Shown piece after piece: positions 18,694 to 27,350 of a DNA stretch of 64,000 nucleotides. Position 1 is the stretch's first letter; each line of letters opens with the position of its first letter. Below the pieces are notes generated by a model. That model was not told the origin of the DNA. It saw only the letters and a program-made list of their open reading frames with translations, and did no database searches. A program made the position numbers and the translations under genes. Origin of the DNA: JAMQKA01 sp031569985 (GTDB lineage: Bacteria; Bacteroidota; Rhodothermia; Balneolales; Balneolaceae); assembly GCF_031569985.1 (NCBI RefSeq), contig NZ_JAMQKA010000029.1, positions 1 to 64,000 of the forward strand, read 5' to 3'.

Positions 18694-20004
18694 ATGGCAC
18701 AACAAGTTGAAGAAAAACTACCATATAAAGTAAAGGATATCGGCCTGGCCGACTGGGGTCGCAAAGAGATCCGTCTGGCTGAAGCCGAGATGCCGGGATT
18801 GATGTCCCTGAGAGAGGAATACCGTGAAGAACAACCGTTGAAAGGCGCCCGAATTGCGGGATGCCTCCACATGACCGTTCAGACGGCTGTACTCATCGAG
18901 ACGCTAGTAGAACTCGGTGCTGAAGTGCAGTGGTCGTCTTGTAATATCTTTTCTACACAGGATGAAGCCGCCGCTGCAATTGCAGAAACCGGCGTACCGG
19001 TCTATGCCTGGAAAGGGGAAACCGAGGAGGAGTACTGGTGGTGCATTGAACAGACCCTGTATTTTGAGGATGGAAAGCCGTTGAACATGATTTTGGATGA
19101 TGGTGGAGACCTGACTCAGGTGGTCCATGAAGAGCATCCGGAACTGCTCGATGAGATTCGTGGTATTTCCGAGGAAACAACCACCGGCGTAAACAGGCTT
19201 TACCAGATGGCCAAGAAGGGCGAACTTGGAGCTCCTGCCATCAATGTTAATGATTCGGTTACAAAGTCGAAATTTGATAACAAGTACGGCTGCCGCGAGT
19301 CTTGCGTAGATGCGATTCGTCGCGCCACTGACATCATGTTTGCCGGGAAAGTTGCCGTTGTAGCCGGATATGGAGATGTAGGAAAAGGCTCAGCCGCGTC
19401 GTTGCGTGGTGCCGGTGCTCGTGTTATCGTAACCGAAATCGATCCGATTTGTGCACTGCAGGCTGCCATGGAAGGCTATGAAGTGAAGAAGATGGACGAC
19501 GCCATCAAGGAAGCCGATATCGTGGTTACCGCAACCGGAAACAAAGATATTATCACCGAGCGTCATTTCAAGGCGATGAAGGACAAGGCGATTGTCGGCA
19601 ATATCGGTCACTTTGACAACGAAATTGATGTGGCCTGGCTGAAAGCCAATGCCGAGCGCGATAACATCAAGCCGCAGGTCGACCTGTTTAAGCTGGAGGA
19701 TGGCAAAGAAGTGATTCTGCTTTCCGAAGGCCGCCTGATGAACCTGGGGAATGCTACGGGACATCCTTCATTTGTGATGTCGAACAGCTTCACCAACCAG
19801 ACACTTGCTCAGATTGCGCTCTGGAATCGTCAGGATGATTTTGAGGTAGATGTGCATGTGCTGCCAAAAGATCTGGATGAGAAAGTAGCCCGTCTGCATC
19901 TGAAGAAAATCGGGGTTGATCTCGAAGAACTCTCCGATGAACAGGCGGAATACATCGGTGTGCCGAAAGAGGGTCCATACAAGCCGGACCACTACAGGTA
20001 CTAA
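18694..20004 (+). CDS. ahcY: Adenosylhomocysteinase (S-adenosylhomocysteine hydrolase)
   Basis: The 436-residue NAD-dependent cytosolic enzyme splits S-adenosylhomocysteine into adenosine and homocysteine in the methyl cycle. Hallmarks are GARIAGCLHMTVQTAVLIETL near 50-70, WSSCNIFSTQDEAAAA near 88, DDGGDLT, the catalytic KSKFDNKYGCRES segment, NAD-binding VAGYGDVGKGSA near 222 and the C-terminal KPDHYRY that reaches into the neighbouring subunit. It lacks the roughly 40-residue insertion of the longer bacterial and plant forms. It is flanked by its own promoter candidate and terminator. Confidence 0.97.
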   Translation: MAQQVEEKLPYKVKDIGLADWGRKEIRLAEAEMPGLMSLREEYREEQPLKGARIAGCLHMTVQTAVLIETLVELGAEVQWSSCNIFSTQDEAAAAIAETGVPVYAWKGETEEEYWWCIEQTLYFEDGKPLNMILDDGGDLTQVVHEEHPELLDEIRGISEETTTGVNRLYQMAKKGELGAPAINVNDSVTKSKFDNKYGCRESCVDAIRRATDIMFAGKVAVVAGYGDVGKGSAASLRGAGARVIVTEIDPICALQAAMEGYEVKKMDDAIKEADIVVTATGNKDIITERHFKAMKDKAIVGNIGHFDNEIDVAWLKANAERDNIKPQVDLFKLEDGKEVILLSEGRLMNLGNATGHPSFVMSNSFTNQTLAQIALWNRQDDFEVDVHVLPKDLDEKVARLHLKKIGVDLEELSDEQAEYIGVPKEGPYKPDHYRY

Positions 20005-20025
20005 TTCTTACGTTTTATTTAAGCA

Positions 20026-20058
20026 AAGGCCTCCGTCGTTTTGGACGGGGGCTTTTTT
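20026..20058 (+). terminator. Rho-independent terminator after ahcY
   Basis: A GC-rich stem GCCTCCGTC / GACGGGGGC with a six-base loop is followed by a TTTTTT run. It lies 22 bp after the ahcY stop. Confidence 0.85.
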
Positions 20059-20150
20059 ATTGCCTGAGTTAGACTAGAATTGGAATTTTAGATTCGTATT
20101 TTGGGCTGCACTTCAGAAAATAATTGAAAATAAACTGTAGAAAACTGAGT

Positions 20151-20486
20151 ATGGCTACGAAAAAGAAGGATATCAACATTACGGTTGAACTTGATGACCA
20201 GGACATCCCGGAGCGTATTGTGTGGGATGCCAGTGACATGGGCGGTTCAGATGCTGCAACCTGCAGGGCGATGTTCCTTTCTATGTGGGAACCTGAAAAT
20301 AAAGATACGCTGAAGCTGGATCTTTGGACGCGTGATATGACGATAGACGAGATGAAGATCTTTTTCCACCAAACACTTGTCACGATGGCCGATACGTTGA
20401 CACAGGCCACCAAAGAGGAACAGATGGCGGAAGATATGCGAGATTTCTGTTCCTATTTTGCTGAGAAGATGGAGATAATAGAGTGA
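20151..20486 (+). CDS. gldC: Gliding motility-associated protein GldC
   Basis: The 111-residue cytoplasmic protein matches GldC: KDINITVELDDQDIPERIVWDASD at the start, then EPENKDTLKLDLWTRDMTIDEMKIFFHQTL, in line with the family's usual length of about 110. GldC is known from Bacteroidota as an auxiliary protein of the gliding/type IX secretion set, although many non-gliding members keep it. The start is ATG 20151 (MATKKKD); an upstream TTG at 20124 would add nine unrelated residues. It is separate from the gldAFG-type operon at 26 kb, and no gldK/L/M/N genes are in the window. Confidence 0.88.
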   Translation: MATKKKDINITVELDDQDIPERIVWDASDMGGSDAATCRAMFLSMWEPENKDTLKLDLWTRDMTIDEMKIFFHQTLVTMADTLTQATKEEQMAEDMRDFCSYFAEKMEIIE

Positions 20487-21055
20487 GATATTTTTACTGA
20501 TGAGCTCTCTATGAAACTGGTCGCTTATTTTCTAGGGGATGCGTTCATTTTTTCAATGAGGAAAAAACGAACCAAAAAAAACTCACCGGCTGAGTAAAAT
20601 ATCGCTGCGTTCACTTCACCTCCGCTAAAATCATTGAACTCGATCCGTAACACACGCAGATCTCAGACAACAATGATTTCTTTACGCTCCGGTTGCGCTC
20701 TCTTTCCCAGCGAAATTTACATTAGGCCGGAGGGGGCAATTGAGAATTAGGAAGGTTCTGGCTATTTCTCCAGATCCAATAACTTGGAAGTATTATAGCA
20801 ATAGATGAAAACCCGAAGAATTTCTGTTTGACGAGGTGCTGGCAGGGAATTCAACCAGCGTTACCGTCGGCATCAGCTCCCGAGGAGTTATCCCGAAAGT
20901 CTTAGGGAGGGTTTTTGGTCCAGCTCTGCTGGTTCCGAACCCCCTCGGAATTGGGCCAAGCCAAAATGAATACCTAGATAAAGGAACTGGCTCCCAATAG
21001 TTTGTGATTATAATTAGGGCGAAGCTCCAATCCATGTAATCCGCGTTCTATTCCC
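20487..21055. other. 569-bp gene-free gap with several weak hairpins
   Basis: This lies between convergent gldC and the Memo-family gene. No convincing frame is present. It holds short self-complementary stretches, for example GAATTTCTG / CAGGGAATTC near 20817-20850 and CCAGC-tct-GCTGG near 20920. Runs such as CGAACCAAAAAAAA...GCTG near 20570 resemble a run near 31380 in the other large gap. These look like eroded dispersed repeats rather than genes. Confidence 0.5.
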
Positions 21056-22318
21056 TTACTTTCGATAAAGAATGGAGCCAAAAGAGACAGCACTTTCCCG
21101 CTCAGTTTCATCCCAGAGGTCGTAGGTTAGCTGCTCCCCTTTTACATCCGGAATGGCATTCAGGAAGGAATACAGGGGAGCGAAGCCACAAATCCGGTAG
21201 GGATCGTGCTGCTCTCTCATTAGGTTTAGCATTGATTCCCTATCACCTTTTTCAGAATAAGTCATGAACATCCGGTCAAAGCTTTTAACTTCGCTGAACA
21301 TATTCGAAGCAGGCTCCGGATCCCCGAACTTTTTCCCGATATGTGCCAGGTCGCCGCTGATCAGGAAGAGCGTTTCATTGTCCTCCCCAAACTGCTCATT
21401 GAGATAGTTTCCAAACTTCTCAACTTGTCCTGCCAGATGACCATCTTCCATGTAGAGCAGTTCATCGAAACCGCGGACGAGCACCGGGACGATCTCGAAG
21501 TCATGATCCCACAGGTAGCTCAGGAACAGCAGATGTAACTCAATGCTGTGTTCAATGCGGTGGGCACGATCGCAGCCCGTTACTCCCAGCCCTTCAGCCT
21601 GCAATAGCTCATCGATAGCGGTTTTATCCGCCTTGATCGTACCGAGCGGCAGTTCAAAATTCTTGCGGGAAACAATAAACGGCTGATCCTGATACAGGTC
21701 CGGGTGCATGCCGGAGTAGTGAGAAGTCGCGAGTACGACCACCCGTTTCGGCTCCATTTCCCTTATTGCTGAGAACGCCTTTACATAGCTGTCGAGTCCC
21801 ACACGCGGATCGATATGAGGGGCATAAAGCGCCTTGATGCCCTTGGAATCAGCATCGATATCCGTATTTTCGTGCTTGGTAAATGCATCATCCAGAAAGG
21901 TTCGCAGTTCATCAGGATTGGCGGGATAGGAATTGCCGGCCGTAATGGACGAGTGCACGGAGGATGACTCATACTCTTCTTCCACCTGATCTGCGTGTTG
22001 CTTAAAATGCGGCGTCAGCAGGAGACGATTTTTATCCAAAAACTGGATGTATTCCAGCAGCTGGTCTGCAGTGACACCTTCTCCCAAGTGTGGTTTAAGC
22101 TGCTCAATACTTTTTTGTCCATCGAGCAGTGACAGCAGGGGGCCCGCTTGCCGGTTAAGAGCAAAGTTGTCGGTGGCGTATCCCATCGAATCATGAAAAT
22201 AAAGGTACGAATCCCCGTTGTTTTCTACGGGTATGATATCGAGTTCAGGTCTGATTCGGGGTAGCGGATCGGTCTTGGAATCGAATAGTTTACCGTTCTT
22301 ACTCATGGTCGTTCGCAT
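21056..22318 (-). CDS. Memo-family protein (AmmeMemoRadiSam system protein B)
   Basis: The 420-residue protein has an N-terminal winged-helix-like part of about 115 residues (FALNRQAGPLLSLLDGQKSIEQLKPHL), similar to PqqD-like domains. A Memo domain follows: the YAPHIDPRVG segment, LATSHYSGM, DRAHRIEHSIELHLLFLSYLW with the conserved His/Glu pattern, ISGDLAHIGKKFGDP and ICGFAPLYSFL. Memo proteins share the LigB dioxygenase fold, and their bacterial role is unsettled. The usual partners AMMECR1 and the radical SAM protein are absent here. The 5' end overlaps nth by about 20 bp; the start may be ATG 22318 or 22306. Confidence 0.85.
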   Translation of the reverse strand: MRTTMSKNGKLFDSKTDPLPRIRPELDIIPVENNGDSYLYFHDSMGYATDNFALNRQAGPLLSLLDGQKSIEQLKPHLGEGVTADQLLEYIQFLDKNRLLLTPHFKQHADQVEEEYESSSVHSSITAGNSYPANPDELRTFLDDAFTKHENTDIDADSKGIKALYAPHIDPRVGLDSYVKAFSAIREMEPKRVVVLATSHYSGMHPDLYQDQPFIVSRKNFELPLGTIKADKTAIDELLQAEGLGVTGCDRAHRIEHSIELHLLFLSYLWDHDFEIVPVLVRGFDELLYMEDGHLAGQVEKFGNYLNEQFGEDNETLFLISGDLAHIGKKFGDPEPASNMFSEVKSFDRMFMTYSEKGDRESMLNLMREQHDPYRICGFAPLYSFLNAIPDVKGEQLTYDLWDETERESAVSFGSILYRK

Positions 22319-23030
22319 GTTCTCTCATTTTATGACATTCGCATTGTTTCCCATATTTCACACAAATGGGATGGTCGGGCGGTTCCGAAAGCCGGGCCTT
22401 GCAGGCTTCCCGCCCGTGGTGAATAAAAAGATGCGACAGGTTGGTCCAGTGCTCCCGTGGAAACAGGGCCATCAGGTCGCGCTCAATTTTTTTGGTGTTT
22501 TTTTCTTCTTTGGTCAGCCCAAACCGGTTGGAGAGTCGCCGTACATGCGTATCAACCACAACACCCACGTTCGTATCAAAAGCGTTGCCGAGCACGACGT
22601 TGGCTGTTTTACGAGCCACTCCATACAGCTCCAGCAGGTCCTCCATATTTTGGGGCACTTCCCCGTCATGTTTTTCTGTGATAATCTGGGAAGATTGCTT
22701 GAGTGCCTTCGCTTTGTTTCTGTAAAATCCGGTGGAGCGCACAAGCTCTTCCAGCTCCTGGATCGGGGCTTCCGCCATCGCTTCCGGTGTGGGATAGGCC
22801 TCAAAAAGGTCGGGCGTCACTTTGTTGACGCGAACGTCGGTGCACTGGGCACTCAGGATGGTGGCAATCAACAGTTCGAACGGGTTTCGATGATCTAGTG
22901 CGCAGTGAGGGTTGGGATAATACTCATAGAGCTCATCCAGCAGCTCCCTGGCATATGCTTTTTCCTTGTCGCTCTTTTCAGGTAGCTTGGGCAATTTGTT
23001 TTTCTTCTTCGTTGTGTTGGATGATGCCAT
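22299..23030 (-). CDS. nth: Endonuclease III (DNA glycosylase/AP lyase) with atypical Fe-S cysteines
   Basis: The 243-residue base-excision-repair glycosylase acts on oxidised pyrimidines. Catalytic Lys141 sits in the HhH motif LYGVARKTANVVL, and Asp160 in GVVVDTHVRRLSNR. LIATILSAQCTDVRVNKVTP is also diagnostic. The C-terminal cluster normally has Cys spacing C-x6-C-x2-C-x5-C. Here the cysteines are C210, C223, C230 and C232 (x12, x6, x1), so the 4Fe-4S loop is remodelled or lost. Residues 1-20 form an extra Lys-rich N-terminus. It is probably co-transcribed with the overlapping Memo gene. Confidence 0.92.
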   Translation of the reverse strand: MASSNTTKKKNKLPKLPEKSDKEKAYARELLDELYEYYPNPHCALDHRNPFELLIATILSAQCTDVRVNKVTPDLFEAYPTPEAMAEAPIQELEELVRSTGFYRNKAKALKQSSQIITEKHDGEVPQNMEDLLELYGVARKTANVVLGNAFDTNVGVVVDTHVRRLSNRFGLTKEEKNTKKIERDLMALFPREHWTNLSHLFIHHGREACKARLSEPPDHPICVKYGKQCECHKMREHANDHE

Positions 23031-23294
23031 GTGTATTTTGCTAAATACTTTGTATTACCGTTGATTATCTAGGCTACTTTAAAACAATTGCACAAAATTA
23101 TAAAGAGTGGGGAGATTTACAATATTGAATAATGGATGTTTGGGAGTATTTGAAATCCCGAATGATGAGTAGCAGCGTATTATTTTTAATCGCTTATGTG
23201 TACGCTATTGTATATTATATAATTATAAAGGGTAACGGTGGAGGTTAAAATAACCGCCTGGATAATAACTTACTTTCGAGGAAAGAGAGGGATA

Positions 23295-24830
23295 ATGGGG
23301 AGAGGGAGATTTAACGCATTAATCATTTTCTGTGTTGGAGTTGTTCTTCTATCGGGATGTATAATTATTTACAGGACCAATGCTATTGAAACAGACATTT
23401 CTTCAAAGAAAGTAAACAGTCCGGTTAAAGCCCATTTATACGATGGGCGAACGGCGCTATTCCGTTCCGGCGCAGAGTTTACTGACGAATATATTTCAGG
23501 GGATGGAATGCTATATTCCTTAACTCTCGAGAGCGAAGAGCCAATAAGTATGTTAGATCGAGAAGAGGTAGCCGCATATGAGGTATTTACTTCCGATGTA
23601 GATGCTCCTGCCTCCATTTTTGTTTCTACTCTGGCGACAGCAGGAACATTTTTTGGAGTAGCAGCTCTGTCTGTGGCAATTTTTGGTTCCTGTCCCACTA
23701 TCTATTCACAAACAGATACGACGATGTATCTCGAATCTGAGTTGTTTTCCAACAGCATAGCACCTCTTTTTGAAAAGCGCGATGTGTCTGCAATTATGGC
23801 TAAGCCCGATCCGAATGGTTCCCTGAAGCTGGAGGTTCGGAATGAGGCGCTGGAGACTCACTATATAAACCATCTTGAGTTACTTCAAGTTGTGCATGAT
23901 CGGGATGCGAGAGTAGTTCCAGCGGGTAATGGAAATGTTTTGACGATCAGCAACCTTATAGATCCGGTTTCTGCTATCGATATAAATGGGGAGGATCATC
24001 GTACGGTTCTATTGGATGATGACAGCCTTGCATATTCCTCAGATATTACCGGGGATGTTGGATCTGAGGTTCAATGGGATCAAATTGAGCTGGTATTTTC
24101 TCCAGAAGACAGTGATGCCGGGGCACTGTATCTTAATTTGCGTAACAGCCTGTTTACCACGGTTTTACTGTACGATTATCTGCTGGCCTCCCAGGGCGTT
24201 GAATCTCTCAATTGGGTTGGCAAAGAACTACAGACGGTAAGCGGGGCCGTCGCCCTTGGCGATTTTAATCACTCATTTATGGGGCTCCAAATTGAGCAAA
24301 GAGTGGATGGTATATATCACCAGGTGGGACGTATTGAAAATACTGGGCCGATCGCCTGGCGTGAACTTGCCGTTCCCATTTCAATGACGACTGGTGATTC
24401 CGTTCATATAAGGCTGAAGTTCCTGGCTGATGTCTGGCGTATTGATGAGATAAAGCTCGCAACTCAAGTTGAGTTACCCGAAGTCAACTACCTGAAGCCA
24501 GCCGCCATTTTGGATTCAAAAGGAGCAGGACTACCCGGGAAGACTGACCTGTTGGCAAGCGCTGATGATAAATACCTGGTAACCTATCCCGGTGAGCGTT
24601 TCTATGTTTTATTTGATGTGGATGAGCGGAATGATAAAAAGGCTAGCTATCTGTTAGCAGGACAGGGATATTATATTGAGTGGATTAGAGAGGAATGGAT
24701 CGAGAAACACGAGATGGGCGAACCCGTGGTGTTTACAAGTGAGTTGGTCATGGAGGCACAGCAGCGATGGCGTGAAACGAAGGATGAGTTTGAACAAAAA
24801 TTCTTTGACTCCAAGGTGGCAATACAATGA
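23295..24830 (+). CDS. Lipoprotein of unknown function (first of a three-gene run)
   Basis: The 511-residue protein begins with a lipoprotein signal: MGRGRFNALIIFCVGVVLLSGC, Cys22. The start at 23295 has a strong AGAGG Shine-Dalgarno; the earlier in-frame ATG-less extension to 23238 would precede a signal peptide and is rejected. A hydrophobic stretch FVSTLATAGTFFGVAALSVAIFG near 115-138 precedes GSCPTIYS. The rest is soluble and beta-rich, with the striking blocks SNSIAPLFEKRDV and LEVRNEALETHYINHLELL. No family with known function was recognised. It overlaps the next gene by ATGA. Confidence 0.68.
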   Translation: MGRGRFNALIIFCVGVVLLSGCIIIYRTNAIETDISSKKVNSPVKAHLYDGRTALFRSGAEFTDEYISGDGMLYSLTLESEEPISMLDREEVAAYEVFTSDVDAPASIFVSTLATAGTFFGVAALSVAIFGSCPTIYSQTDTTMYLESELFSNSIAPLFEKRDVSAIMAKPDPNGSLKLEVRNEALETHYINHLELLQVVHDRDARVVPAGNGNVLTISNLIDPVSAIDINGEDHRTVLLDDDSLAYSSDITGDVGSEVQWDQIELVFSPEDSDAGALYLNLRNSLFTTVLLYDYLLASQGVESLNWVGKELQTVSGAVALGDFNHSFMGLQIEQRVDGIYHQVGRIENTGPIAWRELAVPISMTTGDSVHIRLKFLADVWRIDEIKLATQVELPEVNYLKPAAILDSKGAGLPGKTDLLASADDKYLVTYPGERFYVLFDVDERNDKKASYLLAGQGYYIEWIREEWIEKHEMGEPVVFTSELVMEAQQRWRETKDEFEQKFFDSKVAIQ

Positions 24831-25279
24831 AAACGTGCTGTTCACTTCTTTTATGTTTTTTGCTGTTGGCAGGTGTTCTTGGTTGCCGAACTCCTGATAA
24901 CATCAGTAAATTCTATGCGGCAAATAATCCCGGTGGAGACCAGCTGGAGGTTCGCCTTGCCGACAAAAGATTTTTCAAGGGGGAGTTTCTTAGTCTGAGT
25001 AGACTTATGACTGTGACTATGTTGATAGAGATGTCTAACCAAAGAATCAATCAAAGCACCAATTTCTCCCCGATAATTTCTGAGATTTCATTGGACAAGG
25101 TTCAATCAATAAAGCTGGTCAATTCGGATGAGATGCTGGTCTCGGAGGGTGAAATGGTTAGTGCTGAGGAAAGAGAAAAGCTTAAGTATTACAGTCGCTA
25201 TCCACAAGGAATTGATGCTACGCTGATGAATCGACTTTTAGAGGCGTATGGACAAGATTCATTGCTGGTAATTGATTAG
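24827..25279 (+). CDS. Small lipoprotein of unknown function
   Basis: This 150-residue protein has a Cys-rich signal peptide ending in LAGVLGC (Cys20). The mature part is short: a predicted beta segment (DQLEVRLADKRFFKGEFLSLS), a hydrophobic patch (LMTVTMLIEM) and a helical C-terminus. The ATG overlaps the stop of the upstream lipoprotein gene (ATGA), which indicates translational coupling. It has no recognisable family. Confidence 0.65.
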   Translation: MKTCCSLLLCFLLLAGVLGCRTPDNISKFYAANNPGGDQLEVRLADKRFFKGEFLSLSRLMTVTMLIEMSNQRINQSTNFSPIISEISLDKVQSIKLVNSDEMLVSEGEMVSAEEREKLKYYSRYPQGIDATLMNRLLEAYGQDSLLVID

Positions 25280-25295
25280 AAATGAGGTGTCGGGG

Positions 25296-26210
25296 ATGAA
25301 GATTACTATTACTCTCAGTCTGCTGTTTTCATTGTCCCTGCCAATACATGCGCAATCAACAGGATTACATGCCAAAGATACAGCAGAATTACACAGTCCA
25401 GGTGAACCGGGTGATCAGTATGAGCAAATAGTTGAAAAAATCCGGGCTGCAACCGAGATTTACAAAGATCAAAAAAAGGCCCAGGCAGCAGGCTATCGTA
25501 AATTTGGTCCGGATATGCCAAACATGGGTGTTCACTGGATCAATCCAGCCTTGGCTGTAAATAGAATATTTGATTGGGCAACACCTTCCACCCTGACCTA
25601 TTTAGAGGTGAACGGGGAGCCCAGGTTGACCGGCGTCGCTTATACATTTCCTGTTCAACCGGGGGAAGTACCTCCTGGACTTCCTTTGAAAGGGATTGAA
25701 TGGCACTTTCACTCAGGTGACCTTGAGAAAGAGGCGCATGGGCTGCATGATCATGAAATTCATCCACCTTACACAGAAAAAGCCCGGCTTGCAATGATCC
25801 ACGCCTGGGTATGGGCCGGCAATCCCCAGGGGTATTTTGTCGCAGATAACTGGGCACTATCATATCTTCGGTTGGGGATTACTCCTCCTGCAGATCCGGA
25901 TCCCGGGGCCTCAAAAGTGCTTTTTTTGTTAGATGATGGCACTGATTACTTTTTACGGTTTATGGAGTTGGCATCAGAACGTAAGCTCCCCAACAATGAT
26001 AAAATCCAAAACATTTTACATCGGTATAGAGAGAAAGTGAAGGTATTAGCGACCAGAATGCAGGAACAGTTAGAGGTTACGGAAGGGGATCAGCATGAGT
26101 TAAAAAGACTTTGGGGCGGTATGTGGAAAGAGATGGAACTAGTCGTTGGAGAAGATATCTGGCCTTTGATAAAGAAACATCTGGACCATCAAATGGTATT
26201 TAGTAGGTAG
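25296..26210 (+). CDS. Secreted His-rich protein of unknown function
   Basis: The 304-residue exported protein has a signal peptide (MKITITLSLLFSLSLPIHA, cleavage near HAQS). The mature region has clustered histidines (GVHW, EWHFHSGD, HGLHDHEIH, MIHAWVW) that could bind a metal, and a conserved-looking block NPQGYFVADNWALSYLRLGI. The C-terminal third is a long charged helix (about 230-300). The start is ATG 25296, just after GAGGTGTCGGGG; the TTG at 25272 would precede the signal peptide. It follows the small lipoprotein by 16 bp, and the three genes probably form an operon. No function is assigned. Confidence 0.68.
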   Translation: MKITITLSLLFSLSLPIHAQSTGLHAKDTAELHSPGEPGDQYEQIVEKIRAATEIYKDQKKAQAAGYRKFGPDMPNMGVHWINPALAVNRIFDWATPSTLTYLEVNGEPRLTGVAYTFPVQPGEVPPGLPLKGIEWHFHSGDLEKEAHGLHDHEIHPPYTEKARLAMIHAWVWAGNPQGYFVADNWALSYLRLGITPPADPDPGASKVLFLLDDGTDYFLRFMELASERKLPNNDKIQNILHRYREKVKVLATRMQEQLEVTEGDQHELKRLWGGMWKEMELVVGEDIWPLIKKHLDHQMVFSR

Positions 26211-26350
26211 AGGATAACGAGCAAATATTGATACAATATTTTGATCAAAACGGGGTTAATGTATCGTTATATGCGATATTTCTATTTGCATAATTAGGGT
26301 GAATTTTTTTAAAATTTGCAACTCAAAATGTAAACTTTGAAACAGTTCAC

Positions 26351-27277
26351 ATGAGTATAACCGTTTCTAATCTGACGAAGAAATACGGTCCTCAAAAAGC
26401 TGTTGACGATATTTCTTTTAAGGTCAAAACGGGAGAAATCCTAGGCTTTTTGGGTCCAAACGGTGCGGGCAAAAGCACCACGATGAAAATCATCACCTGT
26501 TTTATCAGTCCTACCGAAGGTGGTGTCAGCCTTAATGGTTACAATATCCACAACAATCCACGGGCGGTGCGCAGTCGCATCGGCTATCTGCCGGAGAATA
26601 CGCCGCTGTACACCGATATGACGATTGTGGATTATCTCAAACTTTCGGCTCGGCTGCAGGAGATGCCGCAGTACCGCATTATGCCACGTATCCGTGAGAT
26701 GATTGATGTATGCGGCCTGGGACCGGAAAAGCACAAATTCATTGGCGAGCTCTCCAAGGGTTATCGCCAGCGTGTGGGACTTGCACAGGCACTGATCCAC
26801 GATCCGGAGGTCCTTATCCTGGATGAGCCCACTACAGGACTCGATCCCAACCAGATTGCAGAAATCCGTTCGCTGATCAAGGAGATTGGCAAGGAAAAAA
26901 CGGTGATGCTGAGTTCCCACATCCTCAAAGAGGTGGAGGCAACCTGCGACCGCATCCTCATTATCAATAAAGGAAAACTGGTGGCCGATGGGTCTACCCA
27001 GGAGCTGCGTCAACGTGCAAAAGGAGCAAACCAGTTGTTGGTACAGATCCGTGGGGCCAATGGCGAAGTTGGGGAAGGATTGCTCAAGCTCTCGTCCGTT
27101 GCGGCCGTTAATAAAGCTGAAGATGGGGAAAACATGTGGCTTATCGATACCAAACCCGATCTCGACTCCCGCGAAGAGGTCTTTCGACTCTGCGTAGAAA
27201 ACGACTGGATCCTAACCCAGATGACACCGAAAGAGTCAAGTCTTGAAGACATTTTCCGAGAATTAACAGAAGAATAA
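26351..27277 (+). CDS. gldA: GldA-type ABC transporter ATP-binding protein
   Basis: The 308-residue ATPase has Walker A GPNGAGKS (35-42), ABC signature LSKGYRQRVGLAQAL near 134, Walker B LILDEPTTGLDP near 155 and the switch His in SSHILKEVE. The C-terminal 80 residues form the accessory domain of the GldA/NatA branch. It is the first gene of an operon with a GldF-type permease, a GldG-type auxiliary protein and a DUF4340 protein, a gene order typical of Bacteroidota and Balneolota. The gliding name is by homology; this set is widespread in non-gliders too. Confidence 0.88.
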   Translation: MSITVSNLTKKYGPQKAVDDISFKVKTGEILGFLGPNGAGKSTTMKIITCFISPTEGGVSLNGYNIHNNPRAVRSRIGYLPENTPLYTDMTIVDYLKLSARLQEMPQYRIMPRIREMIDVCGLGPEKHKFIGELSKGYRQRVGLAQALIHDPEVLILDEPTTGLDPNQIAEIRSLIKEIGKEKTVMLSSHILKEVEATCDRILIINKGKLVADGSTQELRQRAKGANQLLVQIRGANGEVGEGLLKLSSVAAVNKAEDGENMWLIDTKPDLDSREEVFRLCVENDWILTQMTPKESSLEDIFRELTEE

Positions 27278-27350
27278 AAATAGCGCTCAGCTATCACCAA
27301 AAAGACATGTCTGCGCTGATAGCTGACGGCTAAAGCTGATAGCTACAACT
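27278..27350. repeat. Short repeats of AGCTGATAGCT type in the gldA-gldF gap
   Basis: The 73-bp gap contains CAGCTATCA, CTGATAGCTGA and GCTGATAGCT, direct and inverted copies of one word that can form a stem (GCTCAGCTATCA with TGATAGCTG). It may be a small dispersed repeat or a processing hairpin inside the operon. Confidence 0.45.
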
